A stretch of 64,000 nt of DNA from Duganella sp. Root1480D1 (GCF_001427305.1 NZ_LMFZ01000034.1:1-64000); one strand, 5' to 3'; counted from the first letter of the stretch, positions 47,947 through 57,418 are shown. Notes: generated by a model from the sequence alone, not told the origin. Made by a program: numbers and translations.

Positions 47947-50790
47947 TTACTTCGGCTTTACCTCGAATTCGCCGACCAAAATGGAACTGCCCTGCTCCTT
48001 CAGGCGCAGGGTAACCATCTTGTCGTCCGCCTTCTGCGTGCCGAAGCCCGTAGTGAAATGAAGCTGTAGCGTAGTCGCTCCGGTGACAATCTGCTGCGCG
48101 CTCCCATAGTAATTGACCTCGATGCGATAAATACCTGGCTTGGCGTTACGCAGCATGAATTCCTCCGGCCCATAGCCGCCAGTGAAGTCGCGCGACATGC
48201 GGCCGCCCTGGTAAGTCAGCTGATAGCCGTAATACGCGCGCTCGCCGTCAGGATCGATTACGTGCAAGTCCATATCGCTGTTGTCCGCATCCCAGGTCAG
48301 CACCACGCGCAAATCCACCGGCAGGTTACGCAACAGGCGTGAATCCATGCCGCGTGTATTGAGCGTGCGGCCGGCAGCTTTGCCCCGGGCCACGATCGAA
48401 TTCAGCTCGGCCAGCGCAATCAACTCCACCTCGGCAAAACGCCCGTCCCAAGGCCGCAGTACCACCTGGTACAGTTGCTCGATTGCGCGCTGCTCCTGGC
48501 CGCTGGCGGCAAGGGCCAGCCCCAGGTCGCGGAACGATTGCGGCTCTTCTTCCGCCATTTCTTGTACCCGCTCCAGCAATGGCACGGCCAGCCGTGGAGC
48601 ACCCGCCTCCATCAGGCGGTAAGCCAGTACGCGCAGCACGTGCCGGTTCTCCAGCTCCATCTCGGCCAGGTTGGACAACACCCGGAGGCCCAGGTCGCGC
48701 TGGCCGCGCTCCAACATCAACCCTGCCACGTCCAACAGGAAGGCACTGCTGCCCGTGTGCGACGGGCGCTCGTCAAGGTAGATGCGGTACATATCGCCTG
48801 CCGCCGCCTTGCGCATGCGCGCAGTATAGGCAGCATCGGGCTGCCACGCCTTCAACCTGATGCTTGCACCGCCGTTGATCCGTTTATCGGCTGGAATATC
48901 CAGCTCGTCGACCATCATTGGTGCGGCTGCCGCAGGCGCCACCGGGCGCGCAGCCATCATCGGTGATGGCGCAGGTGGCGGCATTGCTTCCATCATCGGG
49001 GCCTCGACAATGCGCATATCGGCCATGGCCTCCTTCTTCGCTGCAGGCGGGTGTTTTTTTGGGAACGGTTTCTCCCACCACGCCACCTTGGCCTGGAACT
49101 CCTGCACCACGTTGTCCAGCTGTTTTACGCGCTCTTTAGTGAGCTGGATACGGTTCTCCGCCTTCATTTTTTCGAAAGCAGCGCGGTATTTTTGGGGTGG
49201 CGCCACGTCGTGCCGCACATAGTCTTCCAACTGCTCGAGCACCAGAAGCGAAGTCTCGCGGGTGGGTAAGCCAAACTCCAGCCCAAGGCGCCGGATCGCC
49301 GCGCGATTGAGTTCATAGTTGCCCTCCAATTGGGCAATGCGACGGTTGGCCCACCACCATGCGGCCAGCGGATGGGGGGCGCTCTTGTCGCTGGCAGGAT
49401 CAATGGACACTTCGTATTTCCTGCCCTGGTTGTCCAAGGTCACGACCAGCGGCTCTCTGCCCCGAACCTTACCCGCCACGCGCAGCAGGCCTGCCTGCAC
49501 CTGGCTTTCATCCACCACCACATCGCCGGCCAGCATGCCGGTGGCACCAGTCACCCTGACGCCATCGGTAAGAAGTTCTTGCGATGCATGATGGGCGTCG
49601 ACCGGATCGATGGCAATATGCCGGCCGCCATTTGCATTGGCCCAAGCCGCCAGGCGTACAATATCAGCGCCAGCACTGGAACTCAGGGTGAACAGGCGGC
49701 GGCCCTTGGCAAGCTGCGGGAACGCGCCCACGCCGTAGTTGCGCAAGCCATCGCTGAACATCAGGTATTCGTCGACGTCGGGCTGCGGCTGCCAGTCCGC
49801 GAGCGCGCTGGCGCCGTCATAGATAGTCGATTCCAGCTCTTCAATCAAAATGCCGGACTGCCCCTTTGCCAGCTTGATCACTTTGACCGGCTCCGCCTTA
49901 TCGCGCAGGCGCACCAGGCGTACCTCGACATTGCCCGCGGCCTCGAGATAACTAGCCAGTACACGCATCTCCGCTTTCAGGGCGCGATGTGCGCCGGAAC
50001 TGGAGCTATCCCAGAGCAGGCCAACCACTCTTGGCAATGTACGTTGCTTGCGTTCGGCGGGCACAGGCACCTCGGCCAGGAAATATTGTTGGCCATTGAA
50101 CTCCTCCACATAAGTCTTAGGCTTGTCCTGCGCGGCAGGCACCCGCAGCAGGATTTCTCCTTTCGCCTTGGCGACTTCCATCTGCCAGCCACCACTCTCG
50201 GCGCGGGCAAAGTGGTCCGGCAGGCCGATGGCGACCGGAGCCTCTTCGCTTGCCATAACACGCACATCCAGCGCCACGGGGATGCTGAAGTGCTTCAATG
50301 GCAGCCGATAACTCCAGTTTTTCTGCTGGCGCACCAGCATTGCGGCGTACTTCAGTTCCACCGTTCGCGTGCCCTTGCCCGGGATCGGATAAATGCGCAG
50401 CTTGAAGTTGTTGCCCTGCGTTTGTTCCAGCAAGGCAGGATCTATGCGGCGCCGTTCTTCCGCTTCCAGTATCTGCCGTCCGCGCTCTTTCTCGATCGGC
50501 ACCGCCGGGCGCAGTTCGCCGCCGACATCCAGCGCAAAGCCTGTTACCTGCTGGGCCTCACCAAGCGGGAATTGCAGGTCGCCCTCAAGCTGGCGCGTGT
50601 TCGGGTTGTAGAACACCAGCTTGACCGTCGTTTCCGCCATGCCGCCCGAAATCACGGTCTGCATGGCCGCACTTTGCACGCGAACCGGCGCTTCGCTGCC
50701 CGTCGTATTGGACCTGATTAATGGGGGTATTTGCGCCATGGCCGCGCCGCTAGCCAACATGCACAGCACCAGGATGAGTCTCGCCAACAT
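47947..50790 (-). CDS. VIT and DUF2135 domain protein, von Willebrand-like
   Basis: A 947-residue exported protein. The start at 50790 (MLARLILVLCMLASGAAMAQ) has GGGAG upstream and a signal peptide of about 20 residues. A VIT domain covers about 30-160 (LEGDLQFPLGEAQQVTGFALDVGG), a VWA-like region about 250-420 (VVGLLWDSSSSGAH resembles a MIDAS loop with D-S-S-S), and a C-terminal DUF2135 domain has VVLTWDADNSDMDLHVIDPDG. The middle contains a methionine- and proline-rich linker. It is convergent with the sigma/anti-sigma pair, two bases away. It probably acts in surface or periplasmic adhesion or assembly; function is not established. Confidence 0.85.
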   Translation of the reverse strand: MLARLILVLCMLASGAAMAQIPPLIRSNTTGSEAPVRVQSAAMQTVISGGMAETTVKLVFYNPNTRQLEGDLQFPLGEAQQVTGFALDVGGELRPAVPIEKERGRQILEAEERRRIDPALLEQTQGNNFKLRIYPIPGKGTRTVELKYAAMLVRQQKNWSYRLPLKHFSIPVALDVRVMASEEAPVAIGLPDHFARAESGGWQMEVAKAKGEILLRVPAAQDKPKTYVEEFNGQQYFLAEVPVPAERKQRTLPRVVGLLWDSSSSGAHRALKAEMRVLASYLEAAGNVEVRLVRLRDKAEPVKVIKLAKGQSGILIEELESTIYDGASALADWQPQPDVDEYLMFSDGLRNYGVGAFPQLAKGRRLFTLSSSAGADIVRLAAWANANGGRHIAIDPVDAHHASQELLTDGVRVTGATGMLAGDVVVDESQVQAGLLRVAGKVRGREPLVVTLDNQGRKYEVSIDPASDKSAPHPLAAWWWANRRIAQLEGNYELNRAAIRRLGLEFGLPTRETSLLVLEQLEDYVRHDVAPPQKYRAAFEKMKAENRIQLTKERVKQLDNVVQEFQAKVAWWEKPFPKKHPPAAKKEAMADMRIVEAPMMEAMPPPAPSPMMAARPVAPAAAAPMMVDELDIPADKRINGGASIRLKAWQPDAAYTARMRKAAAGDMYRIYLDERPSHTGSSAFLLDVAGLMLERGQRDLGLRVLSNLAEMELENRHVLRVLAYRLMEAGAPRLAVPLLERVQEMAEEEPQSFRDLGLALAASGQEQRAIEQLYQVVLRPWDGRFAEVELIALAELNSIVARGKAAGRTLNTRGMDSRLLRNLPVDLRVVLTWDADNSDMDLHVIDPDGERAYYGYQLTYQGGRMSRDFTGGYGPEEFMLRNAKPGIYRIEVNYYGSAQQIVTGATTLQLHFTTGFGTQKADDKMVTLRLKEQGSSILVGEFEVKPK

Positions 50791-50869
50791 GATTACTCCC
50801 TTCAAAGTGAACGCTTCTGAACAGGAATCGGGCTGGCGCGAAAATAGGGGTTAAACGAACGAGAATAAT

Positions 50870-50909
50870 TTGACAACGCAAAAAAGTGAGACTAAAGTGA
50901 TATCACTTT
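50870..50909 (+). promoter_or_regulatory. Promoter and palindromic operator of the SPFH operon
   Basis: TTGACA (50870-50875) and TAAAGT (50893-50898) are spaced by 17 bases. A perfect 16-base palindrome AAAGTGATATCACTTT (50894-50909) covers the -10 and the expected start, and a further half-site AAAGTGA lies at 50883, 11 bases upstream of the one at 50894. Repression by a dimeric regulator is likely; the ribbon-helix-helix gene of the same operon is the obvious candidate. Confidence 0.75.
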
Positions 50910-50932
50910 GATTTAACCCTCCTGGATGGATC

Positions 50933-51793
50933 ATGAACCGAACCGAAAAGCCGTTTTCGTCTTACAGTGGTTACCTGGCGCTGACCGTCGTAGTTTTGCT
51001 GGCGATCTTTGCCTTCCTGATGCTGCGTGGATTCCAGCCACTGCTGGCAGCAGTGAGCGTGGTGGTGGCCGTATTTCTGGCGCCCGGGCTGTATATGCTG
51101 CAGCCAAACGAAAGTGCCATCCTCACCCTGTTCGGCCAATACATCGGCACCGACCGCAGCGAAGGCCTGCGCTGGGCCTTCCCGCTGTACCGCAAACAGC
51201 GGCTGTCGCTGCGTGCCCGCAACCTGAATGCGCCGACGCTGAAGGTGAACGACAAGCGCGGCAATCCGGTGGAGATTTCCGCCGCCATCGTCTGGCGCGT
51301 GCAGGATACGGCGCAGGCCATCTTCGACGTGGACGATTTCGAGCGTTACGTGGCCGTGCAGGCAGAAGCGGCAATCCGCCACCTGGCTTCGCGCTACGCT
51401 TACGATGACGGCGAAGACCTCTTGAAAGGCGAAATGACGCTGCGCTCCGGCATGGACGAAGTGTCGCTGGCCTTGCGCAGCGAACTGCAGGAACGCTTCA
51501 AGGCAGCCGGCGTGGAGACTGTCGACGCCAAGCTGACCCACCTCGCCTACGCTCCGGAAATCGCGCAAGTCATGCTGCGCCGCCAGCAGGCCGAAGCCAT
51601 CGTCAGCGCCCGTTCCCGCATTGTGCATGGCGCCGTCAGCATGGTCGAATCGGCACTGATTGCCCTGGCCGAGCGCGAGATCGTCGAACTGGACGCGGAA
51701 CGCAAGGCGGCGATGGTCAGCAACCTGCTGGTGGTACTGTGCTCGGATAAAGAGACCCAACCTATCGTCAACACAGGCACCCTGTATAACTGA
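50933..51793 (+). CDS. SPFH/Band-7 domain membrane protein
   Basis: A 286-residue protein with two N-terminal transmembrane helices (about 13-30 and 34-54), followed by an SPFH domain: [36 protein letters not shown], and [22 protein letters not shown] helical region ends [26 protein letters not shown]. Such proteins form oligomeric membrane microdomain scaffolds and often partner proteases. It is followed after six bases by a ribbon-helix-helix gene and preceded by a palindromic operator. Confidence 0.88.
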   Translation: MNRTEKPFSSYSGYLALTVVVLLAIFAFLMLRGFQPLLAAVSVVVAVFLAPGLYMLQPNESAILTLFGQYIGTDRSEGLRWAFPLYRKQRLSLRARNLNAPTLKVNDKRGNPVEISAAIVWRVQDTAQAIFDVDDFERYVAVQAEAAIRHLASRYAYDDGEDLLKGEMTLRSGMDEVSLALRSELQERFKAAGVETVDAKLTHLAYAPEIAQVMLRRQQAEAIVSARSRIVHGAVSMVESALIALAEREIVELDAERKAAMVSNLLVVLCSDKETQPIVNTGTLYN

Positions 51794-51799
51794 GTCAAG

Positions 51800-51991
51800 A
51801 TGGCTAGCCCCGGCAAAAAAGCCTTTCCCCTGAGGATAGACCCGGCGTTGTGGGATGAACTGCAACGCCTGGCCGCCCAGGACCTGCGCAGCGTGAACGC
51901 GGAAATCGAGTTCCTGCTGCGCGAGGCATTGGCGCGCCGGGGCATCAAGCCAAAGCCGCCGCGCGGTAAGACCACGAATGATGAAGACTAG
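51800..51991 (+). CDS. Arc/HicB-like ribbon-helix-helix DNA-binding protein (63 aa)
   Basis: A 63-residue protein whose core [40 protein letters not shown] is a classic ribbon-helix-helix: the strand (FPLRID) contacts DNA and the two helices dimerise. A basic tail follows. It begins six bases after the SPFH stop, so the two are one operon, and the palindrome AAAGTGATATCACTTT over the operon promoter is a fitting target. No toxin gene follows, so a toxin-antitoxin role is unlikely. Confidence 0.85.
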   Translation: MASPGKKAFPLRIDPALWDELQRLAAQDLRSVNAEIEFLLREALARRGIKPKPPRGKTTNDED

Positions 51992-52087
51992 GCGAAAGTT
52001 GAGAGAAGTGGGAGGGTTAGCCCCAGCCTTGTCGAGCTCTACACAGGCCCGTTCGATGATGAAACAACCGACGCGACAAAGAAATTA

Positions 52088-52513
52088 ATGATCGAGAGAT
52101 TTGATGAATACATTGAAGTCCCGTATTCGCCGGACTTTTGGTATGACGTCGGGCTACCCCATGCTTCATGCCTCGCGGATCAATTTCAGTGCATAGATTG
52201 GCAACAACTGAGTGCTCTGATTAGTCAGCGCCCTGACGAATGGAAGATTCGTTGCGCAGAAGCGATCGACCCGTACCAGAATGAGCAAGCCGCGAAGCTT
52301 TTAATCTCTCTTCTGACAGTCAATAACGGCGACATTATCGTTGCGGCTGCCAGCAGCCTACGAACCTTTGATGGTCTGCCGTCTCTGCTTGCGCCGGGCG
52401 ATCTAGCGCGAGTACGAAACTTAATCGCCACCGCTTCGGCCCCCGTCAGGATGGTATTGCAGGATTTCCTTCGCCGGGCCGAGCCCGTACTCCCAACAGC
52501 TTCGCCAAAGTAG
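52088..52513 (+). CDS. Protein of unknown function (141 aa), HEAT-like or immunity-like
   Basis: I do not recognise the family. The N-terminus is acidic and aromatic (FDEYIEVPYSPDFWYDVG), and the middle WKIRCAEAIDPYQNEQAAKLLISLL then IIVAAASSLRTFD looks like helical repeats. Codon use is less GC-rich than in its neighbours, suggesting recent acquisition. The design recalls small cytoplasmic immunity proteins, but no toxin gene is adjacent. A weak purine-rich site (AAAGAAA) precedes the ATG. Confidence 0.6.
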   Translation: MIERFDEYIEVPYSPDFWYDVGLPHASCLADQFQCIDWQQLSALISQRPDEWKIRCAEAIDPYQNEQAAKLLISLLTVNNGDIIVAAASSLRTFDGLPSLLAPGDLARVRNLIATASAPVRMVLQDFLRRAEPVLPTASPK

Positions 52514-52849
52514 GTCTCGCTCACGACACCGCCGCTAAAAGATGCAATATTGCTCTGCCGCAAACCCAAACGAAAGCTACCGCGCGGCCGCGATTCCATG
52601 TATAATTCACCGCTTGTGCGCTGCAACACATCAACGCAGCTGAAAATAACAACACAAATAGCAGCTTCGCGAAACTATCTGCCGCATCCCTGAACTTTGG
52701 ATGCCGCCTAAAAAGCCCTTCCGCCCTGTGTGTCGTCATCAATGACACCGTCCCGGCGCAAAGCTTTTGTGCCGAAATTTCTATACAAAATAGAGTCGTT
52801 TCGTTTTGGTTTTAGCGTAGCTTTTTTTCGCTTTTTACGAAAGATATAC
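52514..52849 (+). promoter_or_regulatory. Long upstream region of the DEAD-box helicase gene
   Basis: This 336-base gap contains no gene I can support. A TATAAT at 52601-52606 would start a transcript with a leader of about 240 bases. The last 60 bases are U-rich (for example GTTTCGTTTTGGTTTTAG, then a CTTTTTTTCGC run) before the ATG. Long leaders are usual for cold-induced or autoregulated RNA helicase genes. No good -35 is seen for that -10. Confidence 0.45.
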
Positions 52850-54559
52850 ATGACTTTTGAAGCACTTGGTCTCCACACGTCCATCCTCAACGCACTGACC
52901 GAAGCCGGCTATACCGCGCCGACTCCAGTCCAGCAGCAGGCAGTGCCTGCCGCGATCGAAGGCAAGGACCTGTTGGTTTCCTCGCAAACCGGCTCCGGCA
53001 AGACCGCGGCCTTCATGCTGCCATCGCTGCACCGCCTGGCCAGCGCGCCGTATGCCGGCTCCGGCAAGACCGCAGCGCAGGAAGCCCAGTCGGCGCGCGC
53101 CCGCGGCGAGCGTCCGCGCTTCCGCCCTGCCCAGCCAAAAATGCTGGTGTTGACCCCTACCCGTGAACTGGCCCTGCAGGTCACCACCAACACCACCAAG
53201 TACTGCTCCAACCTGCGCCACATCAAGTCGGTCGCAATCCTGGGTGGCATGCCTTACCCGAAACAGATGCAACTGCTGGCGAAGAATCCGGAAATCCTGG
53301 TCGCCACCCCAGGCCGCTTGATCGACCATATGGACCAGGGCAAGATCGACTTCTCGCAACTGGAAATCCTGGTACTGGACGAAGCCGACCGCATGCTGGA
53401 CATGGGCTTCATCGAAGACATCGAGAAGATCGTCGCCGCTACCCCTGATTCGCGCCAGACCATGCTGTTCTCGGCGACCCTGGACGGCGTGGTGGGCAAT
53501 ATGGCCCGCCGCATCACCAAGGCCCCGCTGGTCATCCAGATCAACACCGCGACCACCAAGCACGAAAACATCGCACAGCGCGTGCACTTCGTGGACGACC
53601 TGTCGCACAAGAACCGCCTGCTGGACCACCTGCTGCGCGACGAAACCATGGACCAGGCAGTGGTCTTCACCGCCACCAAGCGTGACGCCGACACCATCGC
53701 CGACCGCCTGAACATCGCCGGTTTCTCCGCCGCTGCACTGCACGGCGACATGCACCAGGGCGCGCGCAACCGCACCCTGGACGGCCTGCGCCGCGGTAAC
53801 GTGAAGGTGCTGGTTGCAACCGACGTGGCAGCACGCGGCATCGACGTGCCGAACATCACCCACGTGTTCAACTACGATCTGCCTAAGTTCCCTGAAGATT
53901 ACGTGCACCGCATCGGCCGTACCGGCCGTGCCGGCCGTAACGGCGTCGCCGTATCGCTGGTAAATCACGCGGAAAACATGCTGGTGCGCCGCATCGAGCG
54001 CCTGACCCACCAGCCGATCCCGGTTGAAGTGATCGAGGGCTTCGAGCCTAAGCGTGCAGCGCCTTCGCGCTCCGCTTCGCGTCCAGGCTGGAAACCAGGC
54101 GACGGCCGTAACGCCAAGCCAGGCCAGCGTTCGTTCTCCAATCCTCGTTCGGAAGGCGGGCACTATCGCAGCGAAGGCAATCCGTTCGGTGGCGAACGCA
54201 AAGAAGGCGGCTACCGCAATCGCAATGAAGGCGGCTACCGCGCTGAAGGTGCTTCCCGTGGCGAACGTTCGGAAGGCGGTTTCCGCAGCGAGCGTCCTGA
54301 AGGTGGCTACCGTAACCGCAACGAAGGCGGCTTCCGCCCGGAGCGCCCGGCCGAAGGCGGTTTCCGCAACCGTGCTGACGGTGGTGGCTTCCGTTCCGAA
54401 GGCGGCTTCCGCGCTGAGCGCCCTGCAGAAGGCGGCTTCCGCAAGGAAGGCGGTTTCCGCGAGCGCGGCGAGAGCAATTTCCGCAACCGCGATCGCGATG
54501 CCGGCGGCTTCAAAGGCCCGCGCACCGATGCACCGCGCCGCCCATGGGGCGATCGCTAA
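52850..54559 (+). CDS. rhlE: RhlE-type DEAD-box RNA helicase
   Basis: A 569-residue helicase that remodels RNA and ribosome precursors. The start at 52850 (MTFEALGLHTSILNAL) is chosen over an open extension of 40 residues without family similarity. Motifs: Q motif TPVQQQAVPAAI, I SQTGSGKT, II LDEADRMLDMGF, III FSATL, V VATDVAARGID, VI HRIGRTGRAG. The C-terminal tail (about residues 430-565) has roughly a dozen EGG(F/Y)R-type repeats rich in Gly, Arg and Asn, an RNA-binding, phase-separation-prone tail (inference). A terminator follows at 54575-54612. Confidence 0.95.
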   Translation: MTFEALGLHTSILNALTEAGYTAPTPVQQQAVPAAIEGKDLLVSSQTGSGKTAAFMLPSLHRLASAPYAGSGKTAAQEAQSARARGERPRFRPAQPKMLVLTPTRELALQVTTNTTKYCSNLRHIKSVAILGGMPYPKQMQLLAKNPEILVATPGRLIDHMDQGKIDFSQLEILVLDEADRMLDMGFIEDIEKIVAATPDSRQTMLFSATLDGVVGNMARRITKAPLVIQINTATTKHENIAQRVHFVDDLSHKNRLLDHLLRDETMDQAVVFTATKRDADTIADRLNIAGFSAAALHGDMHQGARNRTLDGLRRGNVKVLVATDVAARGIDVPNITHVFNYDLPKFPEDYVHRIGRTGRAGRNGVAVSLVNHAENMLVRRIERLTHQPIPVEVIEGFEPKRAAPSRSASRPGWKPGDGRNAKPGQRSFSNPRSEGGHYRSEGNPFGGERKEGGYRNRNEGGYRAEGASRGERSEGGFRSERPEGGYRNRNEGGFRPERPAEGGFRNRADGGGFRSEGGFRAERPAEGGFRKEGGFRERGESNFRNRDRDAGGFKGPRTDAPRRPWGDR

Positions 54560-54574
54560 GCTTTAGCGTGCAAT

Positions 54575-54612
54575 AAAAAAGGCCGCCCGGGCAACCTGGC
54601 GGCCTTTTTCTT
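54575..54612 (+). terminator. Rho-independent terminator after rhlE
   Basis: The stem GGCCGCC/GGCGGCC (54581-54587 and 54598-54604) is flanked by A6 upstream and a T run downstream, so it could act in both directions. It lies 15 bases past the rhlE stop. Confidence 0.9.
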
Positions 54613-54662
54613 TTGTACGTTACCGAACGGAGCAGCCTTCAAAAGGGCGCGACACTGCGCCC

Positions 54663-55562
54663 ATGAGAATAATCCTGATTGCCCTGTTGATAACCAGCAC
54701 GGGCGCGCATGCGGACCAGGACTCGCCCTCCCCAACCGTGCGCGCCCAAGTGCTGCTGGACCGGGCCAACTTCTCCGGCGGCCAGATCGACGGCGCGGCC
54801 GGCGGCAATATGCGGCAGGCCCTGGTCGGCTTCCAGCGGGCGCACAACCTGCCGCTGACCGGCAAGCCGGATAACGCAACCCTTGCCGCGCTTGACGATG
54901 GCCAGCCAGTGCTCACTGAATACACCGTGACCGATGCCGACGTCGCCGGCCCGTTCGAGCCAGTGCCGGAGGAAATGGCCGACAAGGCGAAATTGCAGGC
55001 ACTGGGCTATTCCTGCGCCGCCGAAGCACTGGGAGAACGCTTCCACGCCAGCCCCGCCTTGCTGCGCAAGCTCAATCCCGGCAAGGACATCGAGCAGGCG
55101 GGCACGCAAATCATGGTGCCCAATATCAGTGGCGAACGGCCCTTGCCGAAAGCGGCCCGCCTGGTGGTGGACCGCAGCGACAGCACGGTGACCTTGCTTG
55201 ATGCGGGTGGCAAGGTGATCGCTCAAATGCCGGCCAGCACCGGCAGCGAGCATGACCCTCTGCCCATCGGGCAATGGAAAGTGAATGGCGTGGCACGCAA
55301 TCCGCCCTTCCACTACAACCCGCAATTGTTCTGGGATGCGCGGCCTGGCGAGACCAAGGCCACCATCCCGCCCGGACCGAACAACCCGGTCGGCGTGGTG
55401 TGGATCGACCTGTCGAAAGACCACTACGGCATCCATGGCACACCGGAACCGGGCAAGATCGGCAAGACGCAGTCGCACGGCTGCATCCGCCTCGCCAACT
55501 GGGACGCAGCACGCGTCGCTGATGCGGTGGGACCGGGAACGCCAGTCGTGCTTCAGGAATAA
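54663..55562 (+). CDS. L,D-transpeptidase with peptidoglycan-binding domain
   Basis: A 299-residue exported protein (signal peptide about 1-17). An N-terminal peptidoglycan-binding domain covers about 25-75 ([20 protein letters not shown] then [18 protein letters not shown]). The YkuD domain covers about 165-298 with catalytic histidine and cysteine in [20 protein letters not shown]. It forms 3-3 crosslinks or attaches proteins to peptidoglycan. An M23-family gene follows after 10 bases with a strong ribosome site, and an M15-like gene converges on it, so three cell-wall genes lie together. Confidence 0.93.
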   Translation: MRIILIALLITSTGAHADQDSPSPTVRAQVLLDRANFSGGQIDGAAGGNMRQALVGFQRAHNLPLTGKPDNATLAALDDGQPVLTEYTVTDADVAGPFEPVPEEMADKAKLQALGYSCAAEALGERFHASPALLRKLNPGKDIEQAGTQIMVPNISGERPLPKAARLVVDRSDSTVTLLDAGGKVIAQMPASTGSEHDPLPIGQWKVNGVARNPPFHYNPQLFWDARPGETKATIPPGPNNPVGVVWIDLSKDHYGIHGTPEPGKIGKTQSHGCIRLANWDAARVADAVGPGTPVVLQE

Positions 55563-55572
55563 GGAGGCTGCC

Positions 55573-56367
55573 ATGAGACCCATAGGCGCATTCGGCACCC
55601 TGATTGTCGGCACCGTCCTTGGTGCCGGGGGTACGCTGCTGTTGCTTAGCCGCGTACCGCTTGATAACCGCGAAACCGCGGCCATTACGATTCCCGGCGA
55701 CCGGCCGGCGCCAGTGCCGCCAACCGTCCCGGCGACACCGCCCGTCATCGAGCCTGGGGCAACGGTGCCGGCTCCCGCACTCACGCCGGCCCAGGCGGCG
55801 CCGGCCGAGCAGCCGCGCACGGCAAGCACCGCGGCTCCAGGCATTCCCGGCGCAGGCAAGGCGTCCGGCGATTCGCTGGCCGGCATGCAGCCGATGGAGG
55901 CCAGCGGCACCGGAGGCCTGGTGGCCAGCGGCGGCGGCGCTTCGCTGCTGATTCCTGTGGCAGGCGTGAAGCCGGCGCAAATCCAGGACACCTACAGCCA
56001 GCCGCGCGGGTCGGAGCGCATGCACGAAGCGCTCGATATCCTGGCTCCGATCGGCACACCGGTCTACGCCGTGGCAGACGGCAAGATCGCCAAGCTATTC
56101 AACAGCAAACCTGGCGGCCTGACGATCTACCAGTTCGACCCGAGCGAAAAATACTCTTACTACTACGCTCACCTTGACCACTACGCCACTGCGCTGAAGG
56201 AAGGCCAACAGGTCAAGCGCGGCGATTTGATTGGCTATGTGGGTGCCACCGGCAATGCGGATCCCGCTGCGCCGCACCTGCATTTCGCCATGTTTGAACT
56301 GCTTCCGGAGAAGAACTGGTGGCAGGGCAAGCCCATCAACCCTTACCCATTGCTTAGTCACCAGTGA
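55573..56367 (+). CDS. M23-family peptidase (LysM-less), membrane-anchored
   Basis: A 264-residue protein. AAGGAGG lies seven bases before the ATG at 55573. An N-terminal hydrophobic helix (about 6-27) is followed by a proline/alanine-rich stretch to about residue 125, then the M23 domain with the zinc ligands HEALD (H and D) and PHLHF. It is a predicted zinc endopeptidase for peptidoglycan crosslinks, anchored to the inner membrane. It is co-transcribed with the L,D-transpeptidase, and its last 10 bases overlap the convergent M15-like gene. Confidence 0.9.
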   Translation: MRPIGAFGTLIVGTVLGAGGTLLLLSRVPLDNRETAAITIPGDRPAPVPPTVPATPPVIEPGATVPAPALTPAQAAPAEQPRTASTAAPGIPGAGKASGDSLAGMQPMEASGTGGLVASGGGASLLIPVAGVKPAQIQDTYSQPRGSERMHEALDILAPIGTPVYAVADGKIAKLFNSKPGGLTIYQFDPSEKYSYYYAHLDHYATALKEGQQVKRGDLIGYVGATGNADPAAPHLHFAMFELLPEKNWWQGKPINPYPLLSHQ

Positions 56368-56894
56368 CGCACGCGGCCCGTGTCCATGTGCACGAACTGT
56401 GACGTCGGGTAGTAACCGACGCCACCGCCCTTCAACGCCAACGCGGCCTTGTGCAGTCGCTCCAGCTCGCGCCCTGGAATGCGCACGTCGATGGCTTTCC
56501 CTTCGATGTGCATGCTGTGCTTTGCCACCCCGCCGCTGGCCTCGGCCAGCATCTGGTTGGACTCAGGAGACCGGTAGCCGGAAATCACATGGATCACTTC
56601 ATGGTTGCTGAACTGCGCACTGACGCGCTCGAGCAGCAGAATGAGCTCGGGATCGATGCTGGCGACCTTGTCGTTGCGGTGGTCGCGCAACAGGTGGTTG
56701 ATGTCCTGCAGCGCCTCGGGAATGAACTGACCTTCGGCCCAGAACATGGTGCGCAGGGTTTCGCCGGTATGCGTGTTGTAGAAGCGCAGGCTGCGTTCAT
56801 GCGGCGCCGCAATGGCGGCGCGCGCCATCGCCGGCAGCGCCAAAGCCGATGCCACCGCCACGGAACTCTTGAGGAATGATCGACGGTTGTTCAT
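56358..56894 (-). CDS. DUF882/YcbK-like M15 peptidase, Tat-exported
   Basis: A 178-residue protein with a twin-arginine-type signal ([10 protein letters not shown], then a hydrophobic stretch to about residue 29). The M15-like metal site is visible as [13 protein letters not shown] and [10 protein letters not shown], with [12 protein letters not shown] before it. This is the YcbK family, predicted murein endopeptidases or binding proteins. It overlaps the M23 gene by 10 bases at their 3' ends. Confidence 0.9.
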   Translation of the reverse strand: MNNRRSFLKSSVAVASALALPAMARAAIAAPHERSLRFYNTHTGETLRTMFWAEGQFIPEALQDINHLLRDHRNDKVASIDPELILLLERVSAQFSNHEVIHVISGYRSPESNQMLAEASGGVAKHSMHIEGKAIDVRIPGRELERLHKAALALKGGGVGYYPTSQFVHMDTGRVRHW

Positions 56895-56955
56895 GACTGT
56901 AGTCTAGCGCTGACTTCGATTAGAAGTTTTTATGGCGCGCGGCAAGAAGTTTCGA

Positions 56956-56973
56956 TATACTTGATTACTCAAG
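56956..56973 (+). promoter_or_regulatory. Promoter -10 and inverted-repeat operator of the marR gene
   Basis: TATACT (56956-56961) overlaps the inverted repeat CTTGATTACTCAAG (56960-56973, 5-base arms). The position suits self-repression by the MarR protein encoded 20 bases downstream. The -35 is weak. Confidence 0.5.
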
Positions 56974-56992
56974 CACTTTTCAATGAATAGTC

Positions 56993-57418
56993 ATGGATAA
57001 CGCACTCGAATTCTGTCTGCGCCTTGCGCGCGCCCACGCCACCATCATTCGCCGCCTGGACACGGTCCTGGGCGGCCACCATGGCCTGAGTTTCAGCGAC
57101 TTCACGCTGCTGCAAAGCCTGGCCAACGCTCCCGGCGGCCGCCTGCGCCGCGTCGACCTGGCCGACCGCCTGGGATTAACCGCGTCCGGCGTCACCCGCA
57201 CCCTGCTGCCACTGGAAAAAACCGGCTGGGTCGCGCGCCAGGCCGACGAACGCGATGCACGCGTCGGTTATGCCGTCATCACGGCAGCTGGCCACGCGCT
57301 GCTCGACAACGCCCAACGCACCGCCACCGAATACGCCGCAGACTTGCTGCGGCATTCGAAGGATGAAGAACTGGCGCCGTTGAACGCCGTTCTCGCCAAC
57401 CTGATCGGACCCCAATAA
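56993..57418 (+). CDS. MarR-family transcriptional regulator
   Basis: A 141-residue winged-helix regulator. The recognition region is RRVDLADRLGLTASGVTRTLLPLEKTGWV and the wing is ERDARVGYAVIT. It overlaps the MFS gene by one base (TAATG), the usual layout for a regulator that controls its adjacent efflux gene. An inverted repeat over the -10 is a candidate operator. Confidence 0.92.
   Translation: MDNALEFCLRLARAHATIIRRLDTVLGGHHGLSFSDFTLLQSLANAPGGRLRRVDLADRLGLTASGVTRTLLPLEKTGWVARQADERDARVGYAVITAAGHALLDNAQRTATEYAADLLRHSKDEELAPLNAVLANLIGPQ

Noticed and set aside
49330-50721. A 463-codon open frame opposite the VIT-domain gene
   Set aside because: Shadow frame; VIT and DUF2135 motifs are clear on the minus strand.
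51800-51991. Toxin-antitoxin antitoxin
   Set aside because: The ribbon-helix-helix fold fits an antitoxin, but the partner gene is an SPFH protein and no small toxin gene lies on either side.
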